From Acidobacteriota bacterium (lineage in GTDB: Bacteria; Acidobacteriota; Terriglobia; Terriglobales; Acidobacteriaceae), in assembly GCA_021810175.1 (NCBI GenBank), contig JAJZJJ010000073.1, positions 1-9,265 on the forward strand: a stretch of DNA of 9,265 bases. Direction: 5' to 3'. The translations under genes and the position numbers were made by a program. This document shows positions 1 through 5,279 of the stretch, piece after piece (the stretch's first letter is position 1; every line of letters starts with the position of its first letter). The notes beneath the pieces are model-generated. The model saw nothing but the letters and a program-made list of their open reading frames with translations, did not search any database and was not told the DNA's origin.

Positions 1-1233
1 TCCCTTTCCAGCAGTTCCCTCACCGTGCCCCAGGGTGGATCCATCGGCCGCGTCACCGTCAGCGTCGCCCGCACCAGCACCACTGGCTCCGTCACGCTCT
101 CCGTCACCGGCCTGCCCTCCGGAACCACCGCCAGCTTCGACCAGCAACCCGGTACGGGCGCCTCCGGCACCATCGCCCTCAACCCCCTCCAGGCCGCCGC
201 CGGAACCTACTCCCTCACCGTCTCCGCCACCGACGGTACCTCAACCACCACCGCCCCGCTCTCCTGGACCATCGGCCCCGGCACCACCTCCAAACTCTCC
301 TCGCCCATCACCTGGAGCTCCACCGGCCCCCTCATCTCCGCCGTCCCTGACGCCACCCACCCCATCATTTCCGTCAAGGACCCCACCGTCTTCTACTACG
401 ACAACCAGTGGAACGTTTACGCCACCACCGCTGATACCAATGGCAACTGGAGCATGGCCTACTTCCACTTCCCCGACTGGTCCAGCGCCTCCTCGGCAAA
501 GCCGTACTACATGGACGAAAACCCGGCCCTCACCGGCTATCACGCCGCCCCCGAAGTCTTTTACTTCGCCCCCCAAAAGACCTGGTACATGATCTTCCAG
601 TCCGGTCAGCCGCAGTACTCCACCACCTCCGACCCCACTCAGCCCTCCACCTGGTCCGTCCCGCAGAACTTCTTTCCCTCTCAGCCCGCTTCCGTCTCCG
701 CCTGGATCGACTTCCACGTCATCTGCGACTCGAACAACTGCTACCTCTTCTTCTCCGGCGATAACGGCATCGTCTATCGCAGCCACACCCCCATCGCCGA
801 CTTCCCCAACGGCTTCAGCGAGCCCGAGCCCATCCTCCAGGCCACCAATAAATTCGACCTCTTCGAATCCGGCAAGGTCTACGCGCTCCAGGGACTCAAC
901 CAGTACCTCCTCATCGAGGAGGCTATCGGTCCCACCGGCCACCGCTACTTCCGCTCCTATATCGCGACCGACCTCGGCGGCTCCTTCACGCCCATCCCCA
1001 GCGCCAACAGCTGGCAGAATCCCTTCGCCGGCATCAACAACGTCACCTTCCCCAACGGCCAGTGGACCGACGACATCAGCCACGGCGGCATGATCCGCGT
1101 CGGCTACGACCAGACCCTCACCATCGACCCCAACCACCTCCAGTTCCTCTACCAGGGAGTCGATCCCTCCAAAACCAGCGTCTCCTACGTCGAGACCCCC
1201 TACCAGCTCGCTCTCCTCACCCGCACCAACTGA
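1..1233 (+). CDS. GH62-type alpha-L-arabinofuranosidase with Ig-like domain (5' partial)
   Basis: Secreted glycoside hydrolase predicted to remove alpha-L-arabinofuranosyl side chains from arabinoxylan or arabinan. The frame is open from the first base, so the start and any signal peptide lie upstream; the internal GTG at 25 is not a credible start. Counting codon 1 at base 1, residues 1 to about 95 form a Ser/Thr/Gly-rich Ig-like beta-sandwich (motifs LTVPQGG and AAAGTYSLTVSAT) typical of secreted acidobacterial proteins. Residues about 98-410 form the five-bladed beta-propeller catalytic domain. The family's three acidic residues are visible: the general base Asp in VKDPT (D127, bases 379-381), the pKa-tuning Asp in WIDFHV (D237, 709-711) and the acid Glu in DLFESGKVY (E289, 865-867). 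WSSTGPLI at the domain start and the ISHGGMIR stretch near the end also match GH62. Codons end mostly in C. GH43 is the main alternative, but the overall pattern favours GH62. Confidence 0.87.
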   Translation, partial: SLSSSSLTVPQGGSIGRVTVSVARTSTTGSVTLSVTGLPSGTTASFDQQPGTGASGTIALNPLQAAAGTYSLTVSATDGTSTTTAPLSWTIGPGTTSKLSSPITWSSTGPLISAVPDATHPIISVKDPTVFYYDNQWNVYATTADTNGNWSMAYFHFPDWSSASSAKPYYMDENPALTGYHAAPEVFYFAPQKTWYMIFQSGQPQYSTTSDPTQPSTWSVPQNFFPSQPASVSAWIDFHVICDSNNCYLFFSGDNGIVYRSHTPIADFPNGFSEPEPILQATNKFDLFESGKVYALQGLNQYLLIEEAIGPTGHRYFRSYIATDLGGSFTPIPSANSWQNPFAGINNVTFPNGQWTDDISHGGMIRVGYDQTLTIDPNHLQFLYQGVDPSKTSVSYVETPYQLALLTRTN

Positions 1234-1239
1234 CCCCGC

Positions 1240-1272
1240 GGGCGGCCCGGCCCCAGCGCGGCACGGCCGCCC
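1240..1272. terminator. Possible bidirectional hairpin between convergent genes
   Basis: An 8-bp perfect inverted repeat, GGGCGGCC (1240-1247) and GGCCGCCC (1265-1272), encloses a 17-nt GC-rich loop in the 48-bp gap between the arabinofuranosidase stop and the toxin stop. Neither side has a T-run, so intrinsic termination is uncertain. Position between convergent genes is the main support. Confidence 0.3.
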
Positions 1273-1281
1273 CGCACCTTC

Positions 1282-1680
1282 TCACTTCAGCAGACGGCTC
1301 TCTCGCCCCTGCGCTGCTACGCGCTGCACCGCTTTTCGGTCGAACGAGACGAACGTCTCCCCACCCAGCCAGCGCCCTTCCCACTCGATGACGCCATCGG
1401 CAAAATCCCCGCCGGCCTCCATCGCAGCCAGCCCCGCCTCTGCGGCTGGACGATTGGTGACCACGCTCTCCGCCGCCAGCAGCGCCCGCACCGCCTCCGC
1501 AACTTCCTCGCGCCCAAACCCGTACACCCGCCGCAAAACCCACACCAGTTCGCATAAACAAGGCAGCGCGACGGCTACCGTCTCCGCCTCGCGCAGCAGC
1601 TTCGCAGCCGCCGCGGCCTGCTTTCGGTCGTCCTGCACCACCGCGCGCACCAGAACGTTGGTATCCACGGCGGCCTTCAC
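1282..1680 (-). CDS. vapC: VapC-like PIN-domain ribonuclease toxin
   Basis: A 132-aa PIN-domain protein, the usual VapC size, predicted to be a Mg2+-dependent RNase held inactive by the adjacent antitoxin. The acidic active-site residues are in place: D6 in VDTNVLVR, E44 in LCELVWVLRR, D92/D95 in GDFADGVIEW, and D114 in FVSFDRKA near the C-terminus. The GTG start overlaps the antitoxin TGA in the 4-base string GTGA (1680-1677), so translation is probably coupled and the antitoxin is made first, as in type II systems. The two genes form a minus-strand operon converging on the arabinofuranosidase. Third codon positions are rich in G, unlike the C-ending codons of the neighbouring plus-strand genes; this follows the local strand skew and need not mean recent transfer. 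The in vivo RNA target cannot be told from sequence. Confidence 0.85.
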   Translation of the reverse strand: MKAAVDTNVLVRAVVQDDRKQAAAAAKLLREAETVAVALPCLCELVWVLRRVYGFGREEVAEAVRALLAAESVVTNRPAAEAGLAAMEAGGDFADGVIEWEGRWLGGETFVSFDRKAVQRVAAQGRESRLLK

Positions 1681-1937
1681 TGTTCACCCGCCCAGCCCCG
1701 CTCCGCGGCCTCATTCATCTCCTCGATCGTCGCTACTCTCTTCTTCTTTCCCGCCAGCAGTCCCACAAAACCATCGATCGAGCCGGTGGGCCGAGCCGCT
1801 CGCAACAGTCCCTGACCGCCCGGCAGCAGACTCAGCTCAATCTTTTCCCCGGCCCGGATGCCGAGATGCCGCAGCACCTCTTTCCTGAAGGTCACCTGCC
1901 CCCGCTCCGTCACTTTCAGCGTCTTTTGCATCCCCAT
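1677..1937 (-). CDS. vapB: VapB-like antitoxin, SpoVT/AbrB fold
   Basis: An 86-aa antitoxin with an N-terminal SpoVT/AbrB swapped-hairpin DNA-binding domain (about residues 5-50, core LKVTERGQVTFRKEVLRHLG). The C-terminal tail TIEEMNEAAERGWAG is the segment that in AbrB-type VapB proteins wraps round the PIN toxin. Residues 50-66 are a linker with a GKKKR basic patch. The first ATG (1937) is preferred over the ATG two codons later because AGAGGG (1951-1946) lies 8 nt upstream of it. The protein should neutralise the downstream toxin and repress the operon together with it; a perfect inverted repeat 20 bp upstream of the start is the obvious operator candidate. MazE-type naming is possible because the fold is shared, but the PIN partner favours VapB. 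Confidence 0.85.
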   Translation of the reverse strand: MGMQKTLKVTERGQVTFRKEVLRHLGIRAGEKIELSLLPGGQGLLRAARPTGSIDGFVGLLAGKKKRVATIEEMNEAAERGWAGEQ

Positions 1938-1956
1938 ATCCGAATCCCTCTTCTCT

Positions 1957-1984
1957 CAGTGTAATGCAGTTTTCCATTACACTG
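1957..1984. promoter_or_regulatory. Inverted repeat, candidate VapB/VapBC operator
   Basis: Perfect 10-bp arms CAGTGTAATG (1957-1966) and CATTACACTG (1975-1984) are separated by the 8-nt spacer CAGTTTTC. The repeat is AT-richer than its surroundings and sits in the 102-bp divergent spacer, 20 bp upstream of the antitoxin ATG. AbrB-fold antitoxins bind palindromes in their own promoter region, so autoregulation is the likely role. I could not assign a confident -35/-10 pair for the antitoxin. The site also lies upstream of the proC promoter candidate, so binding there could affect proC. Confidence 0.6.
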
Positions 1985-1999
1985 TAAAATCAGCCCCTT

Positions 2000-2028
2000 T
2001 TGGCCCCCGCGCCCGAACCCGCTATCCT
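2000..2028 (+). promoter_or_regulatory. Candidate proC promoter giving a very short leader
   Basis: TTGGCC (2000-2005) and TATCCT (2023-2028) are separated by exactly 17 bp, each matching the sigma-70 consensus at 4 of 6 positions. A start about 7 nt downstream of the -10 would fall near 2035, only some 5 nt before the proC ATG. No Shine-Dalgarno sequence is visible before that ATG, which fits leaderless or near-leaderless translation. This is inferred from sequence only. Confidence 0.4.
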
Positions 2029-2039
2029 TACAATCAGCC

Positions 2040-2888
2040 ATGTCCGACAACACCGAGCTCAACGACCTCACCGACCTCTCCACCCGCCGCGTCGCCGTCT
2101 TCGGCGCCGGCAAAATGGGCGGCATCCTCCTCCAGGCTTTCCTCAAGCAGCAAATCCTGCCCCCTGACCAGCTCTTTGCCACCGTCGCCCACGCCGACCG
2201 CGCCTCCGTCCTCTCCGCCCAGTGGGGCATCGAAGTCTCCACCGACAACCTCGCCATCGCGGAAAAGGCCGACATCCTCCTCATCGGCGTCAAACCCCTC
2301 CAGGTCCCCGCGCTCATTGAGACCATCCGCCCCGCACTCACCCCGGAAAAGCTCCTCATCTCCTTTGCCGCCTCCGTCCGCACCGAGGCCATCGAGAAAA
2401 CCGCCGTCGAGGAAGTCCCCGTCGTCCGCGCCATGCCCAACACCCCCTCCATGCTCGGCGCCGGCATCGCCGCCCTCTGCCGCGGACGCTTCGTCGAACC
2501 CCACCACCTCACCCTCGCCGAAAGCCTCTTCGCCGCCGTCGGCCGCACCGTCGTCGTCGACGAGAAGCACATGGACGCCGTCACCGGCCTCTCCGCCTCC
2601 GGCCCCGCCTTCATCTACATCATTCTCGAATCCCTCGCCGAAGCCGGCGTCAAAGTCGGCCTTCCCCGCGACATCGCCACCCTCCTCGCCGCCCAGACCA
2701 CCTTCGGCGCCGCCAAAATGGTCCTCGAAACCGGCTACCACCCCGCCCTCCTCAAGGACGCCGTCACTACCCCCGCCGGCTGCACCGTCGACGGCATCCT
2801 CGAGCTCGAGGAAGGCGGCCTCCGCGTCACCCTCATCAAAGCCGTGATGCGCGCCACCCAGCGCGCCAAAGAACTGGCCGCAGGCTAA
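2040..2888 (+). CDS. proC: Pyrroline-5-carboxylate reductase
   Basis: Catalyses the last step of proline synthesis, NAD(P)H-dependent reduction of 1-pyrroline-5-carboxylate to L-proline in the cytoplasm. At 282 aa it is close to the usual family length. The N-terminal Rossmann fold begins at RRVAVFGAGKMGG (about residues 16-28, GxGxMG loop). It is followed by IGVKP (82-86) and the conserved RAMPNTP (130-136). The all-helical dimerisation and active-site domain carries MDAVTGLSASGPAF (178-191). The family signature KDAVTTPAGCTVDGILELE (239-257) is intact; its Cys248 replaces the Thr more often seen there. The gene stands alone, with no other proline genes nearby. The ATG at 2040 is preceded by CAATCAGCC, with no ribosome-binding site. 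Codons end strongly in C. Confidence 0.95.
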   Translation: MSDNTELNDLTDLSTRRVAVFGAGKMGGILLQAFLKQQILPPDQLFATVAHADRASVLSAQWGIEVSTDNLAIAEKADILLIGVKPLQVPALIETIRPALTPEKLLISFAASVRTEAIEKTAVEEVPVVRAMPNTPSMLGAGIAALCRGRFVEPHHLTLAESLFAAVGRTVVVDEKHMDAVTGLSASGPAFIYIILESLAEAGVKVGLPRDIATLLAAQTTFGAAKMVLETGYHPALLKDAVTTPAGCTVDGILELEEGGLRVTLIKAVMRATQRAKELAAG

Positions 2889-2907
2889 CATCCGTCCATC
2901 GGATTCC

Positions 2908-2942
2908 AGCTCGTGCGGCCCCAGGACCCGGCCGCATGAGCT
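2908..2942 (+). terminator. Hairpin downstream of proC
   Basis: A 13-bp stem, AGCTCGTGCGGCC (2908-2920) with GGCCGCATGAGCT (2930-2942), has one G-T wobble and a 9-nt loop. It begins 19 bp after the proC stop. No U-tract follows (TACAACCCTC), so it may act as a Rho-independent terminator without a tail or as an mRNA 3'-end stabiliser. The 202-bp gap to the next start otherwise shows only the promoter candidate described below. Confidence 0.5.
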
Positions 2943-3050
2943 TACAACCCTCATGCGTCCGCGTCCTTCTCTGCCCACGTCCGCCCCCCGCGAACCTGCT
3001 CACCATCTAGCTGGCACATCGCACAGCCGTCAAAACTCTTCTTCGCGGGG

Positions 3051-3078
3051 TATGCTGGATGCGACCTTTTCCCAGGAG
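3051..3078 (+). promoter_or_regulatory. Possible -10 element and ribosome-binding site of the membrane-protein gene
   Basis: TATGCT (3051-3056) is a -10-like hexamer about 36 bp before the chosen start; no good -35 is seen 17-18 bp upstream of it. AGGAG (3074-3078) is a clear Shine-Dalgarno core, 13 nt before the ATG at 3092. That spacing is long, but it still favours 3092 over the ATG at 3059, which has no ribosome-binding site and overlaps the predicted transcription start. Confidence 0.35.
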
Positions 3079-3091
3079 AACCGCGATTTCT

Positions 3092-4111
3092 ATGCGCAAA
3101 CCGGTAGGCATTGCTCTTGCGGGGATCGTACTGGGCCTAATCGCGCTCAGTGGCACAGTTTTTGCGTCCACGACTCTCGGCGTTTTCCTTCTTGTGCATA
3201 GCCTGCCCATCCCGGACGCCGTCCGCGTCGTAGCCATCTCTGCCACAGCACTACAGCTGAGTTCCTTCCTCTTCTGCGCCTGGACCATGATCGGAATCTT
3301 TCGCTTCCTGCGCCGAGCCAAAATCGCCGCCATCGTTATCGCCGCAGTGATCTTCTTCTTCTCCCTTGTTGGTAGCGTCGGCATCCTGCTGGCCCTTCAA
3401 ATCGTCGAGTTGCAGCCTTCCGGACCAGCCGCCGCATCCACGCCCAACTCAGCAGTCATGGAAATCGTCCTCCTGGGACTGGCTCTCTTCTGTCTGCTCT
3501 TCTCCCTCCTCGGCATCTGGTGGCTGGTTCACTCCGATCTCGCTCCCGTCCGCGGAGCAGATGCACTGCCCACCCCCGCCCAAGGAGCCGCCACCGCCGG
3601 AACCATCGAGATAATCACGCTCCCGCAACCGCGAATGCCCGCCTCGCGAATCGTGATCGTCGTCTGGGCCTGGACGATCTTCCTCGCGGCTCTCTCTCTC
3701 CCACTGGAGATGTGGATGAAAGCCCCGCTCTTCCTCTTCGGCGCCGTCCTGCATGGGCGGCCAGAAATGCTGGTCCTTCTGATCCTGTGGGCCGCGGAGA
3801 TCTATATGGCGATCGGCCTTCTCCGCAAATGGAAATCGTCTTGGCACCTCGCCCTCTTTCTCCAGCTCTGCGAGCTCGTCTATGCCGCTTCCTTCGCGCT
3901 TCCCCGTGTTCGCGAAACATTTACAACATGCATGCGCGAGACCATCACGCGCTCCCCGCACGGAACGTCCTCTCCCATTGCCTTCCCGGGTACCAGCTTT
4001 TTCATCTCATGTCTTGCCTTTGGAACACTGCTCATCTTCGTCTTCCTGTGGGCTCTGCTGCAGCGCAAAGAAGACTACCTCGGCAACAGTTCCCGAGCCC
4101 TGGCACAATAA
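3092..4111 (+). CDS. Polytopic membrane protein of unknown function
   Basis: I do not recognise a characterised family. The 339-aa product is an inner-membrane protein with about eight hydrophobic segments, roughly residues 6-26, 45-71, 78-105, 121-146, 186-205, 226-245, 250-270 and 302-323. A polar loop (147-185) rich in Pro/Ala divides it into two four-helix halves. In both halves the second and third helices are joined by a short basic turn (RFLRRAK at 71-77, LLRKWK at 243-248), which hints at an internal duplication. A Cys/Arg-rich extracytoplasmic or cytoplasmic loop (271-300) precedes the last helix. There is no catalytic motif, ATP-binding site or signal-peptidase site beyond the first helix. 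It appears monocistronic: a hairpin precedes it and the next gene is convergent. Codon use is less extreme than in proC. Similar tandem four-helix proteins are common in Acidobacteriota as far as I recall, but none with a known role. Confidence 0.75.
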   Translation: MRKPVGIALAGIVLGLIALSGTVFASTTLGVFLLVHSLPIPDAVRVVAISATALQLSSFLFCAWTMIGIFRFLRRAKIAAIVIAAVIFFFSLVGSVGILLALQIVELQPSGPAAASTPNSAVMEIVLLGLALFCLLFSLLGIWWLVHSDLAPVRGADALPTPAQGAATAGTIEIITLPQPRMPASRIVIVVWAWTIFLAALSLPLEMWMKAPLFLFGAVLHGRPEMLVLLILWAAEIYMAIGLLRKWKSSWHLALFLQLCELVYAASFALPRVRETFTTCMRETITRSPHGTSSPIAFPGTSFFISCLAFGTLLIFVFLWALLQRKEDYLGNSSRALAQ

Positions 4112-4142
4112 ACTGCCCGGTCGCGGCCCATCCGCTCCAGCC

Positions 4143-4373
4143 CTAATACTCCCGCCGCTGCACAATCTTCAGCGCCGCCAGAAACAGCACCACCGACAGC
4201 CCTGCCGAAAACGCCATCGCACCCCACGGCATCGCGTGCGTCACCAGCAGCGACCCCTTTCCCATGCCCCGAAAGATATCCATCGATGCAGGCAGCGACA
4301 GCCTCCCCCACAGCCACCATAGCCCGCCCGCACTCAGCATCGTCCCCCACGTCCGCCACTGATCGTCCAGCAC
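4143..4373 (-). CDS. Small two-helix membrane protein, 5' end uncertain (possible frameshift or truncation)
   Basis: The 76-aa reading from a GTG has two hydrophobic segments (about residues 10-30 and 48-70) and ends in KIVQRREY. Codon use is strongly coding-like (CTG, GCG, GTG, TCG), matching other genes on the G-rich strand, so the frame is probably real. The start is doubtful. The GTG has no Shine-Dalgarno sequence, and coding-like codons continue upstream in the same frame (VYGLSVLLATVLDDQW, where the GTG is the V before LDDQW). No ATG, GTG or TTG precedes it in that frame up to about 4540. A hydrophobic stretch, ISGLLVLTLRFG, lies just upstream in a different frame (about 4442-4404). One reading is a frameshift near 4400-4420 that broke an original N-terminal helix. 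Function is unknown. It converges with the larger membrane gene, leaving 31 bp. Confidence 0.55.
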   Translation of the reverse strand: MLDDQWRTWGTMLSAGGLWWLWGRLSLPASMDIFRGMGKGSLLVTHAMPWGAMAFSAGLSVVLFLAALKIVQRREY

Positions 4374-4519
4374 CGTCGCCAGCAGAACCGACAGGCCGTA
4401 AACAGCCGAACCGCAACGTGAGGACCAACAGGCCGGAGATGCTGGATTGCGAGGAAGCCGACGATGCGGCGGGCGGTGGGGAATGAAACCGTTTGCGGGA
4501 ACGGGAGGCGCTGCGGCTC

Positions 4520-4528
4520 TGCTATTCT
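4520..4528 (+). promoter_or_regulatory. Candidate extended -10 for the peroxiredoxin gene
   Basis: TGCTATTCT (4520-4528) fits an extended -10 (TGn followed by TATTCT). It would give a leader of roughly 67 nt before the GTG at 4602. No convincing -35 is present at 17-18 bp. The hexamer resembles those before proC (TATCCT) and the membrane gene (TATGCT). The 228-bp region 4374-4601 holds nothing else I can name apart from a composition change near 4430. Confidence 0.3.
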
Positions 4529-4601
4529 CGTAGACCTGCCGGCGTTTCTGCTGGAGCGCGGCGGTCGGGCCACTGAGTCTTCGCCAGCAGGGAGGAAACT
4601 T

Positions 4602-5192
4602 GTGAAGAAAAATCTGATCTTTGGCCTGGCGGTTTCAGCCGCACTGTGCGTTCCGGCGTTCGCCGCTCTACAACCCGGCAACCGCGCGCCTGAGTTTTCC
4701 GCGCCGGCATCGCTGGCGGGCAAGCAGTTTCATTTTTCGCTGGCTTCGGCTTTGAAGAAGGGGCCGGTGGTGGTCTATTTCTTTCCGTCGGCATACACGG
4801 GCGGGTGCGATCTGGAAGCGCATACCTTTGCGCAGAACAAGAGCAAGTTCACGGCCGCGGGTGCGACGATCATTGGCGTGTCGGAAGACAGCATCGCGCG
4901 GCTGGATCAGTTCTCGGCGGATCCGAAATACTGCGCGGGCCAGTTCCCGGTGGCTTCCGATCCAAGCGGGAACGTAGCGGTTTCCTATGGAGTGAAGACG
5001 TTTCCGGCGATGGCCGGGGCGAAGGATGTTCGCGGAGTGGCCATCCATCACGGGTTTATTGATCGGACGACTTTTGTGATTGGCCGGGACGGTAAGATTG
5101 TCGCGGAGTTTTCTTCGCGGGCGGATCATCTGTCTCCGCCGGAGCATGTGACGAGGGCGCTGGCGGTGGTGCGGCGGCTTGATCATAAGTAG
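4602..5192 (+). CDS. Exported peroxiredoxin (AhpC/TSA, BCP-like)
   Basis: A thiol peroxidase predicted to reduce H2O2 and organic hydroperoxides outside the cytoplasm. The GTG at 4602 is chosen because GGAGG (4591-4595) lies 6 nt upstream and because it starts directly with a signal peptide (KK, hydrophobic core, VPAFA; cleavage about residue 21). A longer frame from 4464 adds only unrelated sequence. The mature domain starts PGNRAPEFSAPA. The peroxidatic motif PSAYTGGC gives the active Cys69 in the PxxxTxxC arrangement, and DRTTFVIGRDGKI supplies the conserved Arg155. The BCP-type second Cys five residues after the first is absent (it reads DLEAH). Cys111 in KYCAGQFPVASD is the only other cysteine in the mature protein and may be the resolving one. 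Cys16 lies in the signal peptide without a proper lipobox. The protein has 196 aa, normal for the family. The gene is monocistronic, with G-ending codons. Confidence 0.88.
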   Translation: MKKNLIFGLAVSAALCVPAFAALQPGNRAPEFSAPASLAGKQFHFSLASALKKGPVVVYFFPSAYTGGCDLEAHTFAQNKSKFTAAGATIIGVSEDSIARLDQFSADPKYCAGQFPVASDPSGNVAVSYGVKTFPAMAGAKDVRGVAIHHGFIDRTTFVIGRDGKIVAEFSSRADHLSPPEHVTRALAVVRRLDHK

Positions 5193-5227
5193 CCGGAGAC
5201 GGCTGATCGCGATTGACTGAAGTCTGG

Positions 5228-5260
5228 ATAGCCCCGCGTCAACCTCTCGCGCGGGGCTAT
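5228..5260. terminator. Perfect 11-bp hairpin between convergent genes
   Basis: ATAGCCCCGCG (5228-5238) pairs perfectly with CGCGGGGCTAT (5250-5260) around an 11-nt loop. It lies 35 bp after the peroxiredoxin stop and 19 bp beyond the stop of the minus-strand kinase. The stem is GC-rich with A/T at its base; the plus side continues TCGGCTTATT. It probably terminates transcription in both directions. Confidence 0.7.
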
Positions 5261-5279
5261 TCGGCTTATTGCGCGCGAG

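Noticed and set aside
241..1137. A 298-codon open frame on the - strand, opposite the arabinofuranosidase
   Set aside because: Gly/Val-rich shadow of an intact glycosidase with all catalytic residues.
1282..1937. vapBC as a recently acquired island because of different codon use
   Set aside because: The G-ending codons match what the minus strand shows throughout the left part, including the small membrane gene, so strand bias explains them without transfer.
2034..2978. A 314-codon open frame on the - strand, opposite proC
   Set aside because: Low-complexity Gly/Glu/Asp-rich translation exactly opposite a complete proC; a composition shadow.
3059..3091. Upstream ATG start for the membrane protein
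   Set aside because: No ribosome-binding site precedes it, and the AGGAG motif lies between it and the ATG at 3092.
4374..4601. Replication origin at the GC-skew switch
   Set aside because: The sign of the change (C-rich to G-rich) fits an origin, but I see no DnaA-box-like sequences, no AT-rich stretch, and no dnaA, dnaN, gyr or par genes nearby.
4464..4601. Longer start for the peroxiredoxin at the ATG 4464
   Set aside because: It adds 46 residues with no similarity to peroxiredoxins and hides an obvious signal peptide; GGAGG lies 6 nt before the GTG at 4602.
4602..4664. Lipoprotein signal with Cys16 in the peroxiredoxin leader
   Set aside because: The residue before the Cys is Leu, not Gly/Ala/Ser, and a standard VPAFA cleavage site follows.
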